Assembly: GCF_024298825.1 (NCBI RefSeq)
Contig: NZ_CP101153.1
Coordinates: 1,550,001-1,614,000 of the forward strand
Length of the DNA: 64,000 nt
Origin: Haloglomus salinum
GTDB lineage: Archaea; Halobacteriota; Halobacteria; Halobacteriales; Haloarculaceae
Direction of reading: 5' to 3'
Positions within the stretch are counted from its first letter, which is position 1. Each line of letters opens with the position of its first letter. Positions 27,354 to 36,418 of the stretch are shown here, in pieces. The notes beneath the pieces are model-generated. The model saw only the letters and a list, made by a program, of their open reading frames with translations. It was not told where the DNA came from and did no database searches. A program made the position numbers and the translations under genes.

Positions 27354-28307
27354 ATGCAGACTGATGCGATCTACAAGCGGACGTTCGATGAGTCGAGCGG
27401 GAAGCAGAATACGAACGGCTGTCCGGAGTGCGGCGGCCGCGTGAACACGACCGACCACGAGACGGTCTGTGAGGACTGTGGGCTCGTGCTGGCCGAGTCG
27501 GCGATCGACCGCGGGCCGGAGTGGCGATCCTTTGAGGACGATGCGGGCGAGTCGGATGCACGACGGACGGGCGCGCCGCTCACGCCGACACGACACGATG
27601 ATGGGCTGTCGACGGAGATCGGCCAGACCGTCAACGGGCGCGGGAAGGGGCCTTCTGGCGCGAAGCGGCGGCGGCTGAGTCGGCTCCGCCGAGAACACCA
27701 GCGGACGAAATTCGGGTCGAAGCGCGAGCGCAACCAGATGGAGGGGCTGTTCGAGATTGATCGCATGGGGAGTGCGCTCGGCTTGCCTGAGCCGGTGGGC
27801 GAGCAGGCGAGTGTCCTGTTCAAATCGACACAGGAGGCTGGCCTCCTGCCGGGTCGGTCGATCGAGGCGATGGCGACGGCGAGCCTGTACGCGGCCTGCC
27901 GATGTTCGGAGGTGGCGCGGCTGCTGGACGAGTTCGTCCGCGTCTCTCGTGTCGACGAGAGCAGCGTCACCAACGCCTATAAAGCACTGAACCGGGAGCT
28001 TGGCTTGCCTACTCCCCCGCCGTCCCCCGATGCGTATCTCCCGCAGTTCGCGTCGGAACTGGGCCTGGAGCCAGTGGTCGAGCGGCGGGCGTATGCGGTG
28101 CTGGAGGTTGCGGAGGAGCACGATATCGTGAACGGCCGGAACCCGGCGGGCGTGGCGGCCGCGTGCCTGCTGGTCGCGGTGCGGGAGGTTGGGTGTGGGC
28201 TGGGAGTGACGCAGACGATGATTGCGGATGTGGCCGGTGTGGCGCCGCGGACGGTTCGGAAACATCGGGACGAGTTGCTCGACGCGAGCGGGAAGCCGGT
28301 CGCGTAA
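27354..28307 (+). CDS. tfb: Transcription initiation factor IIB (TFB)
   Basis: A 317-residue TFB, the archaeal counterpart of TFIIB that bridges TBP-bound promoters and RNA polymerase. The N-terminal zinc ribbon has Cys23, Cys26, Cys39 and Cys42. A B-reader-like region follows (RGPEWRSFEDD), and then two cyclin folds (about 115-205 and 215-310). Halobacteria use several TFBs to switch gene sets, and an element-borne copy could direct polymerase to the island's own promoters. Its hairpin leader is shared with other island genes. The second repeat ends in a helix-turn-helix (MIADVAGVAPRTVRKHRDEL) that contacts the BRE. Confidence 0.92.
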   Translation: MQTDAIYKRTFDESSGKQNTNGCPECGGRVNTTDHETVCEDCGLVLAESAIDRGPEWRSFEDDAGESDARRTGAPLTPTRHDDGLSTEIGQTVNGRGKGPSGAKRRRLSRLRREHQRTKFGSKRERNQMEGLFEIDRMGSALGLPEPVGEQASVLFKSTQEAGLLPGRSIEAMATASLYAACRCSEVARLLDEFVRVSRVDESSVTNAYKALNRELGLPTPPPSPDAYLPQFASELGLEPVVERRAYAVLEVAEEHDIVNGRNPAGVAAACLLVAVREVGCGLGVTQTMIADVAGVAPRTVRKHRDELLDASGKPVA

Positions 28308-28414
28308 TCGCGGCAGAGCCGTCGCTTCGAATTCGACCTCCTGTCGAATCAAGCACTTTCTGATAGGTTCTCGAGAGCGGTGCTGAATAGAGGGCGCGAG
28401 TCGGTCAAGTTGGG

Positions 28415-28813
28415 TCATGAAGAGAGGGATGTCTTCGTCACAAGAGCCGCGCCAGCAATAATGGCGGCAAGACCGATAAGCGGCCAGAATAGCGTTGTTC
28501 CGTGCCAGTTGCAGCCATCATACCACGTCATGCTGAACTCGAATATGTCAATACGAAGTGAGAATTTTGGAAAATATATTCCAAAGACATCGTATACACC
28601 TGCAAAGATACCACCTTCAAAAGAACAAGCCACCATGGTTGAGTCTCCGCCGATATAACCAATCGTCAGCGCCAATACTCCCGTTATGAGTAGAATAATT
28701 GCGCTTATTCGGCGCTGAGCCGTAGAGAGGGAGGGCCTATCCATCAATCTCGATGAACCACGTTCGGTAATGAGTCTTGGGTCGGTGACCGACGCATCCT
28801 CTGTATCGGTCAC
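28415..28813 (-). CDS. AT-rich two-TM hypothetical protein
   Basis: A 132-residue protein with a polar N-terminus (about 35 residues), hydrophobic segments at about 36-56 and 105-125, and a 50-residue loop holding two Cys (VACSFEGG and YDGCNWHG) that may form a disulfide. Codon usage is more AT-rich than the flanking tfb and SWIM genes. No family is recognised. It is convergent with tfb and divergent from the SWIM-domain gene. Confidence 0.5.
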   Translation of the reverse strand: MTDTEDASVTDPRLITERGSSRLMDRPSLSTAQRRISAIILLITGVLALTIGYIGGDSTMVACSFEGGIFAGVYDVFGIYFPKFSLRIDIFEFSMTWYDGCNWHGTTLFWPLIGLAAIIAGAALVTKTSLSS

Positions 28814-28854
28814 GCCGGTACTGACAACGTCCAGTTAAATCTACGACGTCCGCC

Positions 28855-28884
28855 GGTTTATTGGCGCCCCGACGGGCGGGGCGC
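28855..28884 (+). promoter_or_regulatory. Hairpin leader, divergent copy D
   Basis: This copy starts GGTTTATTGG and continues into a CGCCCCG...CGGGGCG stem with an ACGGG loop. It lies 32 nt before the SWIM-protein ATG at 28917. The sequence outside the loop differs from copies A and B, but the layout is the same. Confidence 0.5.
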
Positions 28885-28916
28885 GAGCCGAGTTCCGTCG
28901 CGTCCCGGTGTTCCGA

Positions 28917-29393
28917 ATGGCCGAGGAGATTCATTCCCCTGATGCAGACGCACCGACTTCAGATGCGGCCGCCGCCCGCCGTGCGCAACGGGCACGTGGC
29001 GAGGCAATGACCGTCTCTCTCCGGCGGACCGGCGGCATCTACGATGCCCAGTCCGAGTCCGGGAGTACGTACCGTGTCGACCTCGGTGCGGGGACGTGTA
29101 GCTGTCCGGACTGGCAGCAACGTGAACCGGAGGGCGGGTGCAAGCACCTTCGGCGCGTCCGGCTGGACGTTCGGGCCGGACGGGTTCCAACGCCGGATGG
29201 GCGACTCCCGGCGCCGTCAGGCGGCGAGCCTGGTGTCCCATGTCGGATGGCTGCGGACGGTGGCGGTGCCGTCGGTGTCACGGGGCCGCATCTCGAATTC
29301 GACAGGCACGGTCGACCGACCGGTGAGACCTACTACCGGTGTGAGGACTGCGGACGGGAGACGATTCATCGGACTGATCTTGACTGTGAGTGA
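28917..29393 (+). CDS. SWIM zinc-finger protein
   Basis: A 158-residue protein with a SWIM finger: Cys61 and Cys63 in CSC, then Cys75 and His77 in CKH, an exact CxC-x11-CxH arrangement. SWIM fingers bind DNA or protein and occur in transposases, SWI2 ATPases and Rad51-paralogue partners; here the finger is nearly the whole protein. A second C-terminal knuckle (YRCEDCGRE) may hold another zinc. An alternative GTG start at 28908 would add three residues. It is convergent with the coupling-protein gene and preceded by a hairpin leader. Confidence 0.75.
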   Translation: MAEEIHSPDADAPTSDAAAARRAQRARGEAMTVSLRRTGGIYDAQSESGSTYRVDLGAGTCSCPDWQQREPEGGCKHLRRVRLDVRAGRVPTPDGRLPAPSGGEPGVPCRMAADGGGAVGVTGPHLEFDRHGRPTGETYYRCEDCGRETIHRTDLDCE

Positions 29394-29404
29394 GCGACGG
29401 TCCT

Positions 29405-32400
29405 CTACGACTGCTCTTCCAACTGGTTCCGTATCCGGCGAACCGACAGGATATCGGTGAACCCCGCCGTGTCGATCGTCCAGCGCTGTGGGGGTGAGTT
29501 CTCGCTGTAGGTTTTCTCGACGCGGGGCTCGCCATCGGCCGGCTCGTTCAGCGCCGCGAGCACGTCATGTGCGGCCTCGCGATTCCGAACCATCCAGAGT
29601 GCGGCCGCCGGGTCGCAGGCCGCCATCGCGTCGAAGTCGGCCGGAGCGCCCGTTCGGAGGTCGTTGTTCACCCGCTCGGCTTCCAGCGTGACGACGACCT
29701 CTCCGGTCTCGTCGAGCCCGGCGGCATCGAGCCGCCGTCCATCCCCGACAGGGTGATAGCTCACTGCCTCGACGACATCCGAGTCCGAATCCGCTGCATA
29801 CTCTTGCTCGATGAACTTCTCGCCGTAGGCCACCATCATCCTGTGGTAACTCGATTCGGCGAGGTCGCCCTCGCCGTCGCCATGCGCCACGCCCTCCCGG
29901 TGTCGTTCACCGATCTCGTCCCGGCCGGCTGCGGTCACCGTGTAGAGTTTATGGGGCATGTGGCCATCCTCGGAGAGGAGTCCCTCATCGATGAGTTCCT
30001 GCAGTTCGTCGTCAGCCAGCCCGAGGTACTCCTCGAGCAGCGTCATCGAATCCGACAGCAGGTCGAACTCCAGTTCGGGATCGAACCGCTGCTGGCTGGC
30101 CGCGTAGACTGCCTGCAGGAACAGGAGTTGCTGATCAGTGGAGTCGCTCGCGGCGCGTTCCGATGGGGAGAGCTTCAGTGGCACCTGACAGACCGGGATG
30201 TCGTCTCGGTCGACCTCGTTGAGCGTGTGACAACAGCTGATGGCCCGTTCCATCCCATCGATGGCCGGCTCGTAGCGGGCGTCGCACGCCTCACATCGGA
30301 GCACATGGCGCTCGTCGTCGTATCGAACGGGCTCTGGCATCGGTTCCGTGAACGGCAGTGCCGAGTCGACGCGGTTGGTCGCGTCGGTCCCCGGCGATGT
30401 AGTGGTAGCCGTTGGCGTGTCGGTGTCGACAGTGAGTCCGTGGTGCTGTCGGGTGCGCTCGCCGACGGCCGTGAACAGGGCTTCGAACCCCTTCGTTTCC
30501 GATGGAGCGAGGGGGTCGCCCCCGGATGGGGCTCCCGGTGGAAGCGGGAGCGATTCGACGAGGAACGGCCGTGGTTCGGCCTCCCCGAACGGTGCCGGCA
30601 GGGAGACGAACCACTGGCCGCGTTCGAGCGCTCGGAGCCGGTTGCCGACGTCTTCGGGCGGCATGTCCGCCGTCGCGAAGCGTGTCGTCAGCTGTTCGTC
30701 GACGGGGACGTTGCCGGTGACGATGGTGGAGACGTTGTTGAGCAGCTCCTCGTACGCACCGGCGTCGGCCTGCTGGAGTTGCGCGGGGAACTGCATCGCG
30801 AGCGTCATCGACAGCCCGAAGCTCCGGGACTGGGCCAGCAAATCGCCGAGCAGGTCCGTCGCCGCAACGGAAGCGGCTTCCTCAAGGTAGAGGTTGACCA
30901 GCGGTGTGTCACCGGTGCTGGTGCGCTCGCGCCGCCGGAGTGCCGTCCAGAGGTTCGACAGGAGAACCAGCGTGAGGACGCGCTTGCTCTCCGAGCGGAG
31001 CCCGCCCAGATCGAACAGGACGACGGCGTCCTCGTCGAGGATGCGATGGAAATCGAACCGTGGGGCGCCGTCGGCGTGGACGTGGTTGAACACTCGGGCG
31101 AGCCGGTCGTCGAGCGGAATCTTCTCGATGCGGTTGGCCACCCCCTGCATCAGCTCGCTGAACGAGCGCTCGTTGTTCGCAATGATGCCCTCCAGCATCG
31201 CCTCGAGTTCCGGGTCCGAGACCTGCGGTGGCTGGCGGGTGCTCCGGAGTTGCTGGACGGCCGCCTGCAGGTCCGCGTGCGTGTAGGCGTCGCTGCCGTG
31301 GACCGGGTCGAACAGTGCCTTCACCAGATACCGGATGATGTCCGGCGACCGGACGGCCTGCTCGAAGCGCTCGGTGCCCATCACGCCCCGGAGGACCTCG
31401 ACGTAGTGGTCGACGACGTTCTGCACCGCGCTGGCACGGTTGATGCCCGCATCCAGCTGTGGTCGGATATCGAAGAACGAGAGCGCTGGGAGCGTCTCGG
31501 CGCAGTCGAAGTAGTAGACATCGTCGAGGTCGCCGTGGTCGGCGTAGTGGGCCCGGAGGTACTCGGTGGGCATCCCGTCGCCCTTCGGGTCGATAAGGAT
31601 GTCCGCGCCGTCGGTGGCGGCGTGGTTCTCGCGGATGGCGTTGACGAGGCTCGTCGACTTGCCGGCGCCGGTCTTCCCGAACCAGGCGACGTGGAGTGGC
31701 TGGAGTGCTGGCGGGAGTGCGACGGTGCGGTCGAGTGGGTCGCTGTCGGCGGAGAGTGGCTGGCCAAGCGGGAGGCCCTGGTCGGCGTAGTGGGCGAGCG
31801 TGTGCTCGTCCGGGAGGGGGACGCCGGTCCGTTCTTCGGGGAGCGTGCTGAACGCCCGCCGGGCCTGTTCAGAGAGGTCGTTCCCGTCAAGCAGGCAGAA
31901 GTGTGCGACGGTGGTCGCGTCGGCGACGATGCAGGGATCGTGGTTGCTCCCCAGTGGGAGGCGGCGCCGGAGCGTGTCCGTGAGCGAGTCGGCCTCACGG
32001 AAGGTCGCGCTCGTGAGGGCGTCGGCGAGCTCGGTGGTGGTGTCGTCCGTGTGGAGCCGATGGCCGACCCGATAGAAGTCCCCGCCGACGGCTGCGAAGG
32101 CGCTGGCGAGTTCCCGGGCCGTCGGTTCGGCGTCCGGACCGGTCGCGAGGAGGCGTGCGTTCACCTCGAAGGAGTGGGATGCGGATTTCGCCAGAATCGC
32201 GTCGATGCGGGTTCCCGGCCGGCTGCCAGTGTCGCCCTTCCGGTGGGCCGGGGTGGTCGTCGCGTCGCTGTCGACATCCTCGGGGTCGGTGGGGCCGACG
32301 AGCGTCTTGAACGCTCGCTGGCTGATCGTGTCCTCGTTGTGTTCGAGCTTGTGGACGCGATATTCGGCCTCGCCACTCCAGTCCGGTTTCGGGCGGAGGA

Positions 32401-32887
32401 GTGCCTGGTAGACGACTCGGCCGTCGGCGTCGAGCATCCCCTCGGCGACGCTACTCAGGGCGAGATCCGGGGCGTCTTCGACGCGGGCGGTGTCGTGCTG
32501 TTCCGGGGCATCGGAGAGTTGTGGCGGTCGGAGTCGGGTTTGCCAGTCCTCCCGGCGTTCGCCGACCCCCTGGAGTTCCGCGATGGCGTAGTCTTGGTTC
32601 TGGAGGTCGGGCAGCGGGTCGGTGTCGGTATCGGTGATGGCGTAGCCATCCGGAGTGAGTCGTTGTGCGAGTCGGCGGACGGTCGGGAGGGTGTCCGGTG
32701 GGGCGCCAAGATAGTAGGCGATCTCGTCGGCGTCGGGTTCGGCCACGAGACAGAACTCGATCGGGTCGGTGACTGCTTCGTGGAGTTGCGTGAACTGGGT
32801 GGTAAGCCGGTCGGCGGCTAAGGGCTCGTTTGCCGGGCGGATACGGAGGTACTGGTGGGTTTGCTGGGGTGTACCTGTCGTAGCCAT
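29405..32887 (-). CDS. VirD4/TraD-like conjugative coupling ATPase
   Basis: A 1160-residue protein with a HerA/FtsK-type ATPase core: Walker A GKTGAGKS at residues 404-411 and Walker B ending in acidic residues (LVNLYLEE, 663-670), followed by LLAQSRSFGLSMTLAMQFP, the sensor region of coupling proteins. The N-terminal 390 residues are unlike bacterial VirD4 and contain no obvious membrane helix, so anchoring may require a partner. The C-terminal third has a Cys-rich zinc-binding segment (about 870-905) and a winged-helix-like part. It probably recruits DNA for the VirB4-based apparatus encoded at 50.8-58.3 kb. It is much longer than a typical VirD4. Confidence 0.75.
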   Translation of the reverse strand: MATTGTPQQTHQYLRIRPANEPLAADRLTTQFTQLHEAVTDPIEFCLVAEPDADEIAYYLGAPPDTLPTVRRLAQRLTPDGYAITDTDTDPLPDLQNQDYAIAELQGVGERREDWQTRLRPPQLSDAPEQHDTARVEDAPDLALSSVAEGMLDADGRVVYQALLRPKPDWSGEAEYRVHKLEHNEDTISQRAFKTLVGPTDPEDVDSDATTTPAHRKGDTGSRPGTRIDAILAKSASHSFEVNARLLATGPDAEPTARELASAFAAVGGDFYRVGHRLHTDDTTTELADALTSATFREADSLTDTLRRRLPLGSNHDPCIVADATTVAHFCLLDGNDLSEQARRAFSTLPEERTGVPLPDEHTLAHYADQGLPLGQPLSADSDPLDRTVALPPALQPLHVAWFGKTGAGKSTSLVNAIRENHAATDGADILIDPKGDGMPTEYLRAHYADHGDLDDVYYFDCAETLPALSFFDIRPQLDAGINRASAVQNVVDHYVEVLRGVMGTERFEQAVRSPDIIRYLVKALFDPVHGSDAYTHADLQAAVQQLRSTRQPPQVSDPELEAMLEGIIANNERSFSELMQGVANRIEKIPLDDRLARVFNHVHADGAPRFDFHRILDEDAVVLFDLGGLRSESKRVLTLVLLSNLWTALRRRERTSTGDTPLVNLYLEEAASVAATDLLGDLLAQSRSFGLSMTLAMQFPAQLQQADAGAYEELLNNVSTIVTGNVPVDEQLTTRFATADMPPEDVGNRLRALERGQWFVSLPAPFGEAEPRPFLVESLPLPPGAPSGGDPLAPSETKGFEALFTAVGERTRQHHGLTVDTDTPTATTTSPGTDATNRVDSALPFTEPMPEPVRYDDERHVLRCEACDARYEPAIDGMERAISCCHTLNEVDRDDIPVCQVPLKLSPSERAASDSTDQQLLFLQAVYAASQQRFDPELEFDLLSDSMTLLEEYLGLADDELQELIDEGLLSEDGHMPHKLYTVTAAGRDEIGERHREGVAHGDGEGDLAESSYHRMMVAYGEKFIEQEYAADSDSDVVEAVSYHPVGDGRRLDAAGLDETGEVVVTLEAERVNNDLRTGAPADFDAMAACDPAAALWMVRNREAAHDVLAALNEPADGEPRVEKTYSENSPPQRWTIDTAGFTDILSVRRIRNQLEEQS

Positions 32888-33085
32888 CAGTTTGTTCCGC
32901 GGAATTCGATGAGAGTATAAATAACTGATGAGTTCCGTGAGCCGGACCGAAACTGCTGCTACCTGCGATGGTGGTCTCTCGACTAAGACGGCCGAGAGAT
33001 TCGTCCTCCATACCAGCCTCGGGAAGTATTAGTCGCCTCGTGTCCGGTGTCTCCTCCGCCTCTCAGTGACTGTCGCCTCTTCCAG

Positions 33086-33886
33086 TCATTGCATCGGGGC
33101 TAATCGCTCTTGCAGCTCCTGCATCTGGTTATATGTCTCCTCTAGCTCGGTAATCGTCCGTCCGGACTCGCCGATTCCTCGGTTCGTGTTCTGGATGACA
33201 GGCCTTGAGTGAGCGACATCGTTCCGGAGTTCGACTACCTTGTCGAGTCGACTCCCGGCCTGATGGCCTGCGGAGAACCCGCAGGCCTCCCAGCAGGCCT
33301 CGTTGTTAGCTACGATCCGTTTCAACGTGGAGAACTGTGCGTAGTGGATCGGCTCCAATTCGATATTCGCCCGTGCTGCCTGCTCTCGTCGTTGGTCGAT
33401 GTCGTCAAGTGCGTCCCCTTTGAGGCCGGGAGTTGTCTCCCGCCAGTCTGGAGCATGTTCGGTGATGCAGGCTCGGAAGGCGTGCTCCAGCCGCGAGAGG
33501 TGCGTGAAGAGGTGGCGGTAGACGGATTCGCTATTCAGATCTGCTCGAGTGAGGATTCCGCTGATGCGATCTCTATCGCCAAGATAGTAGAACGATCGCT
33601 CGTACAGCGCATCCAGCACCGTCTCGAACGAGGCATCACCCGAGATGAGAACCTCAATCGTGAGTGGTGATGCGACCGCCTCGAGTAGATCATCGCTGTT
33701 GGCCTCCTGCGCAGTCTCTACCGTGACGTATCCGACGGGCCGGTCATCGTCGTCGACGACCGGGGCGCTGTCGAACCCCTGGGCTTGCAGCCAGGTCGAG
33801 GTTTCTCCTGCACCGGCGCCAACTGGCCGTGTTGCGGGATCAGGGGTTGCGATGGCCCGGGCGGTAGCGCTGTCCGTATGGTCCAT
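33086..33886 (-). CDS. CBS-domain protein fused to a HEPN-like domain
   Basis: A 266-residue protein. Residues about 20-115 resemble a CBS pair (FDSAPVVDDDDRPVGYVTVE and later YYLGDRDRISGILTRADL). The rest is helical and contains RNDVAH (Arg221 to His226), an R-x4-H motif typical of HEPN RNases and toxins, preceded by a long helical segment with conserved-looking Trp and Cys (ACWEACGFSAG). An adenine nucleotide sensor fused to a possible RNase would fit a stress or defence role. I do not know a named family with this layout. It is divergent from the 113-residue gene at 33964. Confidence 0.6.
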   Translation of the reverse strand: MDHTDSATARAIATPDPATRPVGAGAGETSTWLQAQGFDSAPVVDDDDRPVGYVTVETAQEANSDDLLEAVASPLTIEVLISGDASFETVLDALYERSFYYLGDRDRISGILTRADLNSESVYRHLFTHLSRLEHAFRACITEHAPDWRETTPGLKGDALDDIDQRREQAARANIELEPIHYAQFSTLKRIVANNEACWEACGFSAGHQAGSRLDKVVELRNDVAHSRPVIQNTNRGIGESGRTITELEETYNQMQELQERLAPMQ

Positions 33887-33963
33887 GTGTCGTCCCCCGA
33901 CTCCGGCGCTGGTAATGATTTGGCACAGATTTATGCCCTTAAAGCATAATATATCGATAAGAT

Positions 33964-34305
33964 ATGTCCCTGGAGAATCCTCACGTCCGGTTCGACAGCG
34001 TGCCCTACAGCGCCGCTCGTTCGGTTCTCCCGGTGGAGTCGCTGTCTCCGGACGTCTGGGCTCGTCACGATACGGCGGCGGAATGGTTGGAATCGGTGCC
34101 CGTATCGGGCATCCTCGCGGTTGCGCCGGAGAGCATGGCGACCGGGTACAAGTTAGCCCAGATGCCGCTGACCGTCGTCTCGCTTGATGATCTGCCTGCC
34201 GAGGTTCGTACCTCCGTGGTCGAGGCTGCGTCCGGGGACTACTCGCTGCTTGTGCTCGGACAGGCGACGAATCAGGTGAACCACCGACTTCGTGAATACG
34301 TGTAA
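33964..34305 (+). CDS. Hypothetical protein divergent from the CBS-HEPN gene
   Basis: A 113-residue soluble acidic protein with an alpha/beta pattern; central strands include SGILAVAP and LTVVSLDDLP, and the end is LVLGQATNQVNHRLREYV. There is a TATA-like TTTAT about 30 nt before the ATG, consistent with a leaderless transcript, and the divergent arrangement leaves 77 bp for two promoters. No family is recognised. It could be an antitoxin or regulator of the neighbouring HEPN protein, but only its position suggests that. It is convergent with the Mrr-like gene (8 bp between). Confidence 0.5.
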   Translation: MSLENPHVRFDSVPYSAARSVLPVESLSPDVWARHDTAAEWLESVPVSGILAVAPESMATGYKLAQMPLTVVSLDDLPAEVRTSVVEAASGDYSLLVLGQATNQVNHRLREYV

Positions 34306-34313
34306 TCGGTGGG

Positions 34314-35678
34314 TCAGATGACGCCTGTTGCCACCAGCGTCAGGAGCACTAGGACTAGTGCGGTGACAGCACTACCGCCGACCAACGGCGGATTCTCCAT
34401 CGCCTTCTCGTGGAGTGGCATCTCCGCGTACTCCTCACGGAAGTCCTCCAGATTCGCCTCGTCGTAGAAGTGTTTCGTCGCGAACGCGAACTTGCCGGTC
34501 ACCGAACAGCCGGTACAGATGGGTGTCTCCTCCAGCCGTTCTGTCTTCGTGTGTGATTCGCAGTTGATGCTCCCGCAGTTCGTGCAGTAGGTGTACGTCT
34601 CGTCGCTCGCGTCGGTGTCGCAGTGGACGCAGCGCCGTACGTCGTCCTCGACGGTCTCCCGTGAGGGTCCCGCGATGTAGGCCTCGTACCCGTGTCGATA
34701 CTCGCCGAGCGTCACGCCGAATCGAATCTGTGGCAGATAGATTGGCGTGACCGACTGCACCGAGATATCCGACTGGTTGGGTTCGCACTCTTTCGTGTAC
34801 GTGACGTTGTTGTCGCCGGTGTACTGGACGGTGGTCGTATGGCGGCGCCGGAACCGGTCGACGGCCCAGTCCTTGTACTCGGTCTGGGTCTGGCCGAACC
34901 GGTTGACGACGAGGTCACCGTAGGTCTCCCCGAAGGATTCCTCGTCCAATTCGATTGCCTGCGAGAGATTGTTGCCGACCAGTTCGGCGACGTGGTCCGG
35001 GCAGGGGGTCGGTCCATCACGCCCGGCGTGTAGGGCGACGCCGTCGGTCTGGTTGACCCGGTGGATGACACCAACGGAGGTTTCGAACGTGGCCTGGATG
35101 CGGGCCGAGACGATGATGATTGGCTGGAAGTGCGCCTGCCGGTGGGCTGGCGGCAGGTCCTCGATGGCGAGGTTCTCCACATCACGGACGGCTGTGAAGA
35201 GCGGGTCGTCGACGGGCCCGGTCGGGTCGTGGGGGCGGAGAGTCTCGTCACAGAGGACCTCGATGCGGCCGTTGTAGAGGTCGAGCCCCACCTCGTCGGC
35301 CAACTCGCGGAGCTTGCGGCCGTCAATGAGTTCGATCGGATACGGGTCGTCGTTGGCTTCGAGTCGCTCGGCGTACTCTTCGGCCGGCCCGGAGAAGCGT
35401 CCCGTTGTGACGACCATCCCGCGCTTCGGACCATCGAAGTCGTGCGTGGCGATGGCCGAGTGGAGTTTCTGGACGACCGGCCGGCCGACCGACTGTGTGT
35501 GTTTGCACTCGACGACGATACTGCGACGGGTCCCGTCGACGACCTCCTCCATGATGATGTCCCGTCCCTCGTCGGCGGTTTTGGTGGCCTGTCGGACGTT
35601 CTCGTAGCCGAGGTTCCGGAAGACGTCTTCCATCACGTCCTCGAACTCGAACCCTGAGAGGTCGTCCAGAATCGGCAT
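34314..35678 (-). CDS. Membrane-anchored Mrr-like restriction endonuclease with zinc ribbons
   Basis: A 454-residue protein. The N-terminal about 130 residues are an Mrr-type PD-(D/E)xK nuclease: an FEDVMEDVFRNLGY helix, then Asp40 in EGRDI and Glu57-x-Lys59 in VVECKH. The middle is unassigned. Residues about 355-410 carry several CxxC pairs (CVHCD, CTNCG, CTGCS), likely two zinc ribbons. The last about 20 residues are hydrophobic (VTALVLVLLTLVATG), a tail anchor. Mrr enzymes cut modified foreign DNA without a partner methyltransferase; tethering to the membrane would place it where DNA enters. The start is chosen at the nuclease helix. Confidence 0.75.
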   Translation of the reverse strand: MPILDDLSGFEFEDVMEDVFRNLGYENVRQATKTADEGRDIIMEEVVDGTRRSIVVECKHTQSVGRPVVQKLHSAIATHDFDGPKRGMVVTTGRFSGPAEEYAERLEANDDPYPIELIDGRKLRELADEVGLDLYNGRIEVLCDETLRPHDPTGPVDDPLFTAVRDVENLAIEDLPPAHRQAHFQPIIIVSARIQATFETSVGVIHRVNQTDGVALHAGRDGPTPCPDHVAELVGNNLSQAIELDEESFGETYGDLVVNRFGQTQTEYKDWAVDRFRRRHTTTVQYTGDNNVTYTKECEPNQSDISVQSVTPIYLPQIRFGVTLGEYRHGYEAYIAGPSRETVEDDVRRCVHCDTDASDETYTYCTNCGSINCESHTKTERLEETPICTGCSVTGKFAFATKHFYDEANLEDFREEYAEMPLHEKAMENPPLVGGSAVTALVLVLLTLVATGVI

Positions 35679-35719
35679 TACCCAGTGTCGGGTGGGCGTG
35701 TGGCTTGAGTGTTCGGCAT

Positions 35720-35727
35720 GGAGAGTC
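35720..35727. repeat. Target site duplication (left) of the IS6-type element
   Basis: GGAGAGTC here is repeated exactly at 36419-36426 on the other side of the IS. The 8-bp size is that expected for the IS6 family. Confidence 0.85.
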
Positions 35728-36418
35728 GGTCGCGTTAAGTTAGAGGATGAGGCGGTCGAGTTTGAAGTGTCTATGCCCAAATCCAACCGCCTCAGCAACG
35801 CTATCGACTGGATCGACTTGTCGTTTGTGGAGCGAGATTGGACTCCCCGCTGGGCGATTGAAGTGGGTATCCGGTGTCACCTGTCCGGTATGTCATTACG
35901 GGATACCAGTCAATTTCTCGGTGAGTTGGGAGTCCAGCGCAGTCACGTCGCCATCCACAACTGGGTGCATAAGGCCGAACTACAGCCCATCTCGACGCCG
36001 TCAGCGGATCAGCTTGCGGTTGACGAGAAGATGATTCGCCTCCACGGCAAGGAGTTCTGGCTGTACGGTGCCGTCGATCCGAAAACGAACGAAATCATTG
36101 CCCTCGAGTTGTATCCGACGACAACCAAGGTGACGACGCGGTGGTTTCTCGACCAGCTTCATCGCCGTTGTAACCTGGCTGAGGTCACGATCCTCGTCGA
36201 TGACGCCACGTATCTCACCGAGGTTCTCGCCGACGACGGCTACCGATTCCGATATGAGCCAGATGGGGATCGGAACAGCATCGAACGTGTCTTCAGAGAG
36301 ATAGAACGCAGAACTTCTTCGTTCTCGAATAGTTTCAGCCATGTCGAGCTAGAGACAGCTCAATCGTGGCTCGAAGCCTTCGCCGTCTACCACAATTCAC
36401 GACAAAGTTAACACGACC
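35728..36418 (+). mobile_element. Complete IS6-family insertion sequence (691 bp)
   Basis: The left end GGTCGCGTTAAGTT and the right end, read inwards on the other strand as GGTCGTGTTAACTT, are imperfect inverted repeats (12 of 14 match). They enclose one transposase gene, and identical 8-bp direct repeats flank them. It is inserted in the region between the Mrr-like gene and the wHTH gene, about 50 bp upstream of the Mrr ATG. It does not appear to break a reading frame but may have displaced the Mrr promoter. The intact target duplication indicates a recent, simple insertion. Confidence 0.88.
35773..36411 (+). CDS. IS6-family transposase
   Basis: A 212-residue DDE transposase that moves by replicative cointegrate formation. 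The three acidic residues are visible in LAVDEKMI, VTILVDDAT and NSIERVFREIE, and the N-terminal part carries the HTH used for end recognition (GMSLRDTSQFLGELGVQRSHVAIHNW). Length is normal for haloarchaeal IS6-type transposases, and the frame is intact, so it may be active. The ATG is the first after the left end, 45 bp inside the IS. Confidence 0.9.
   Translation: MPKSNRLSNAIDWIDLSFVERDWTPRWAIEVGIRCHLSGMSLRDTSQFLGELGVQRSHVAIHNWVHKAELQPISTPSADQLAVDEKMIRLHGKEFWLYGAVDPKTNEIIALELYPTTTKVTTRWFLDQLHRRCNLAEVTILVDDATYLTEVLADDGYRFRYEPDGDRNSIERVFREIERRTSSFSNSFSHVELETAQSWLEAFAVYHNSRQS

Noticed and set aside
29567-32821. Very long open frame on the + strand opposite the coupling ATPase
   Set aside because: It is the antisense shadow of a GC-rich gene; its product is Arg/Gly/Val-rich without domains, while the minus strand has clear ATPase motifs.
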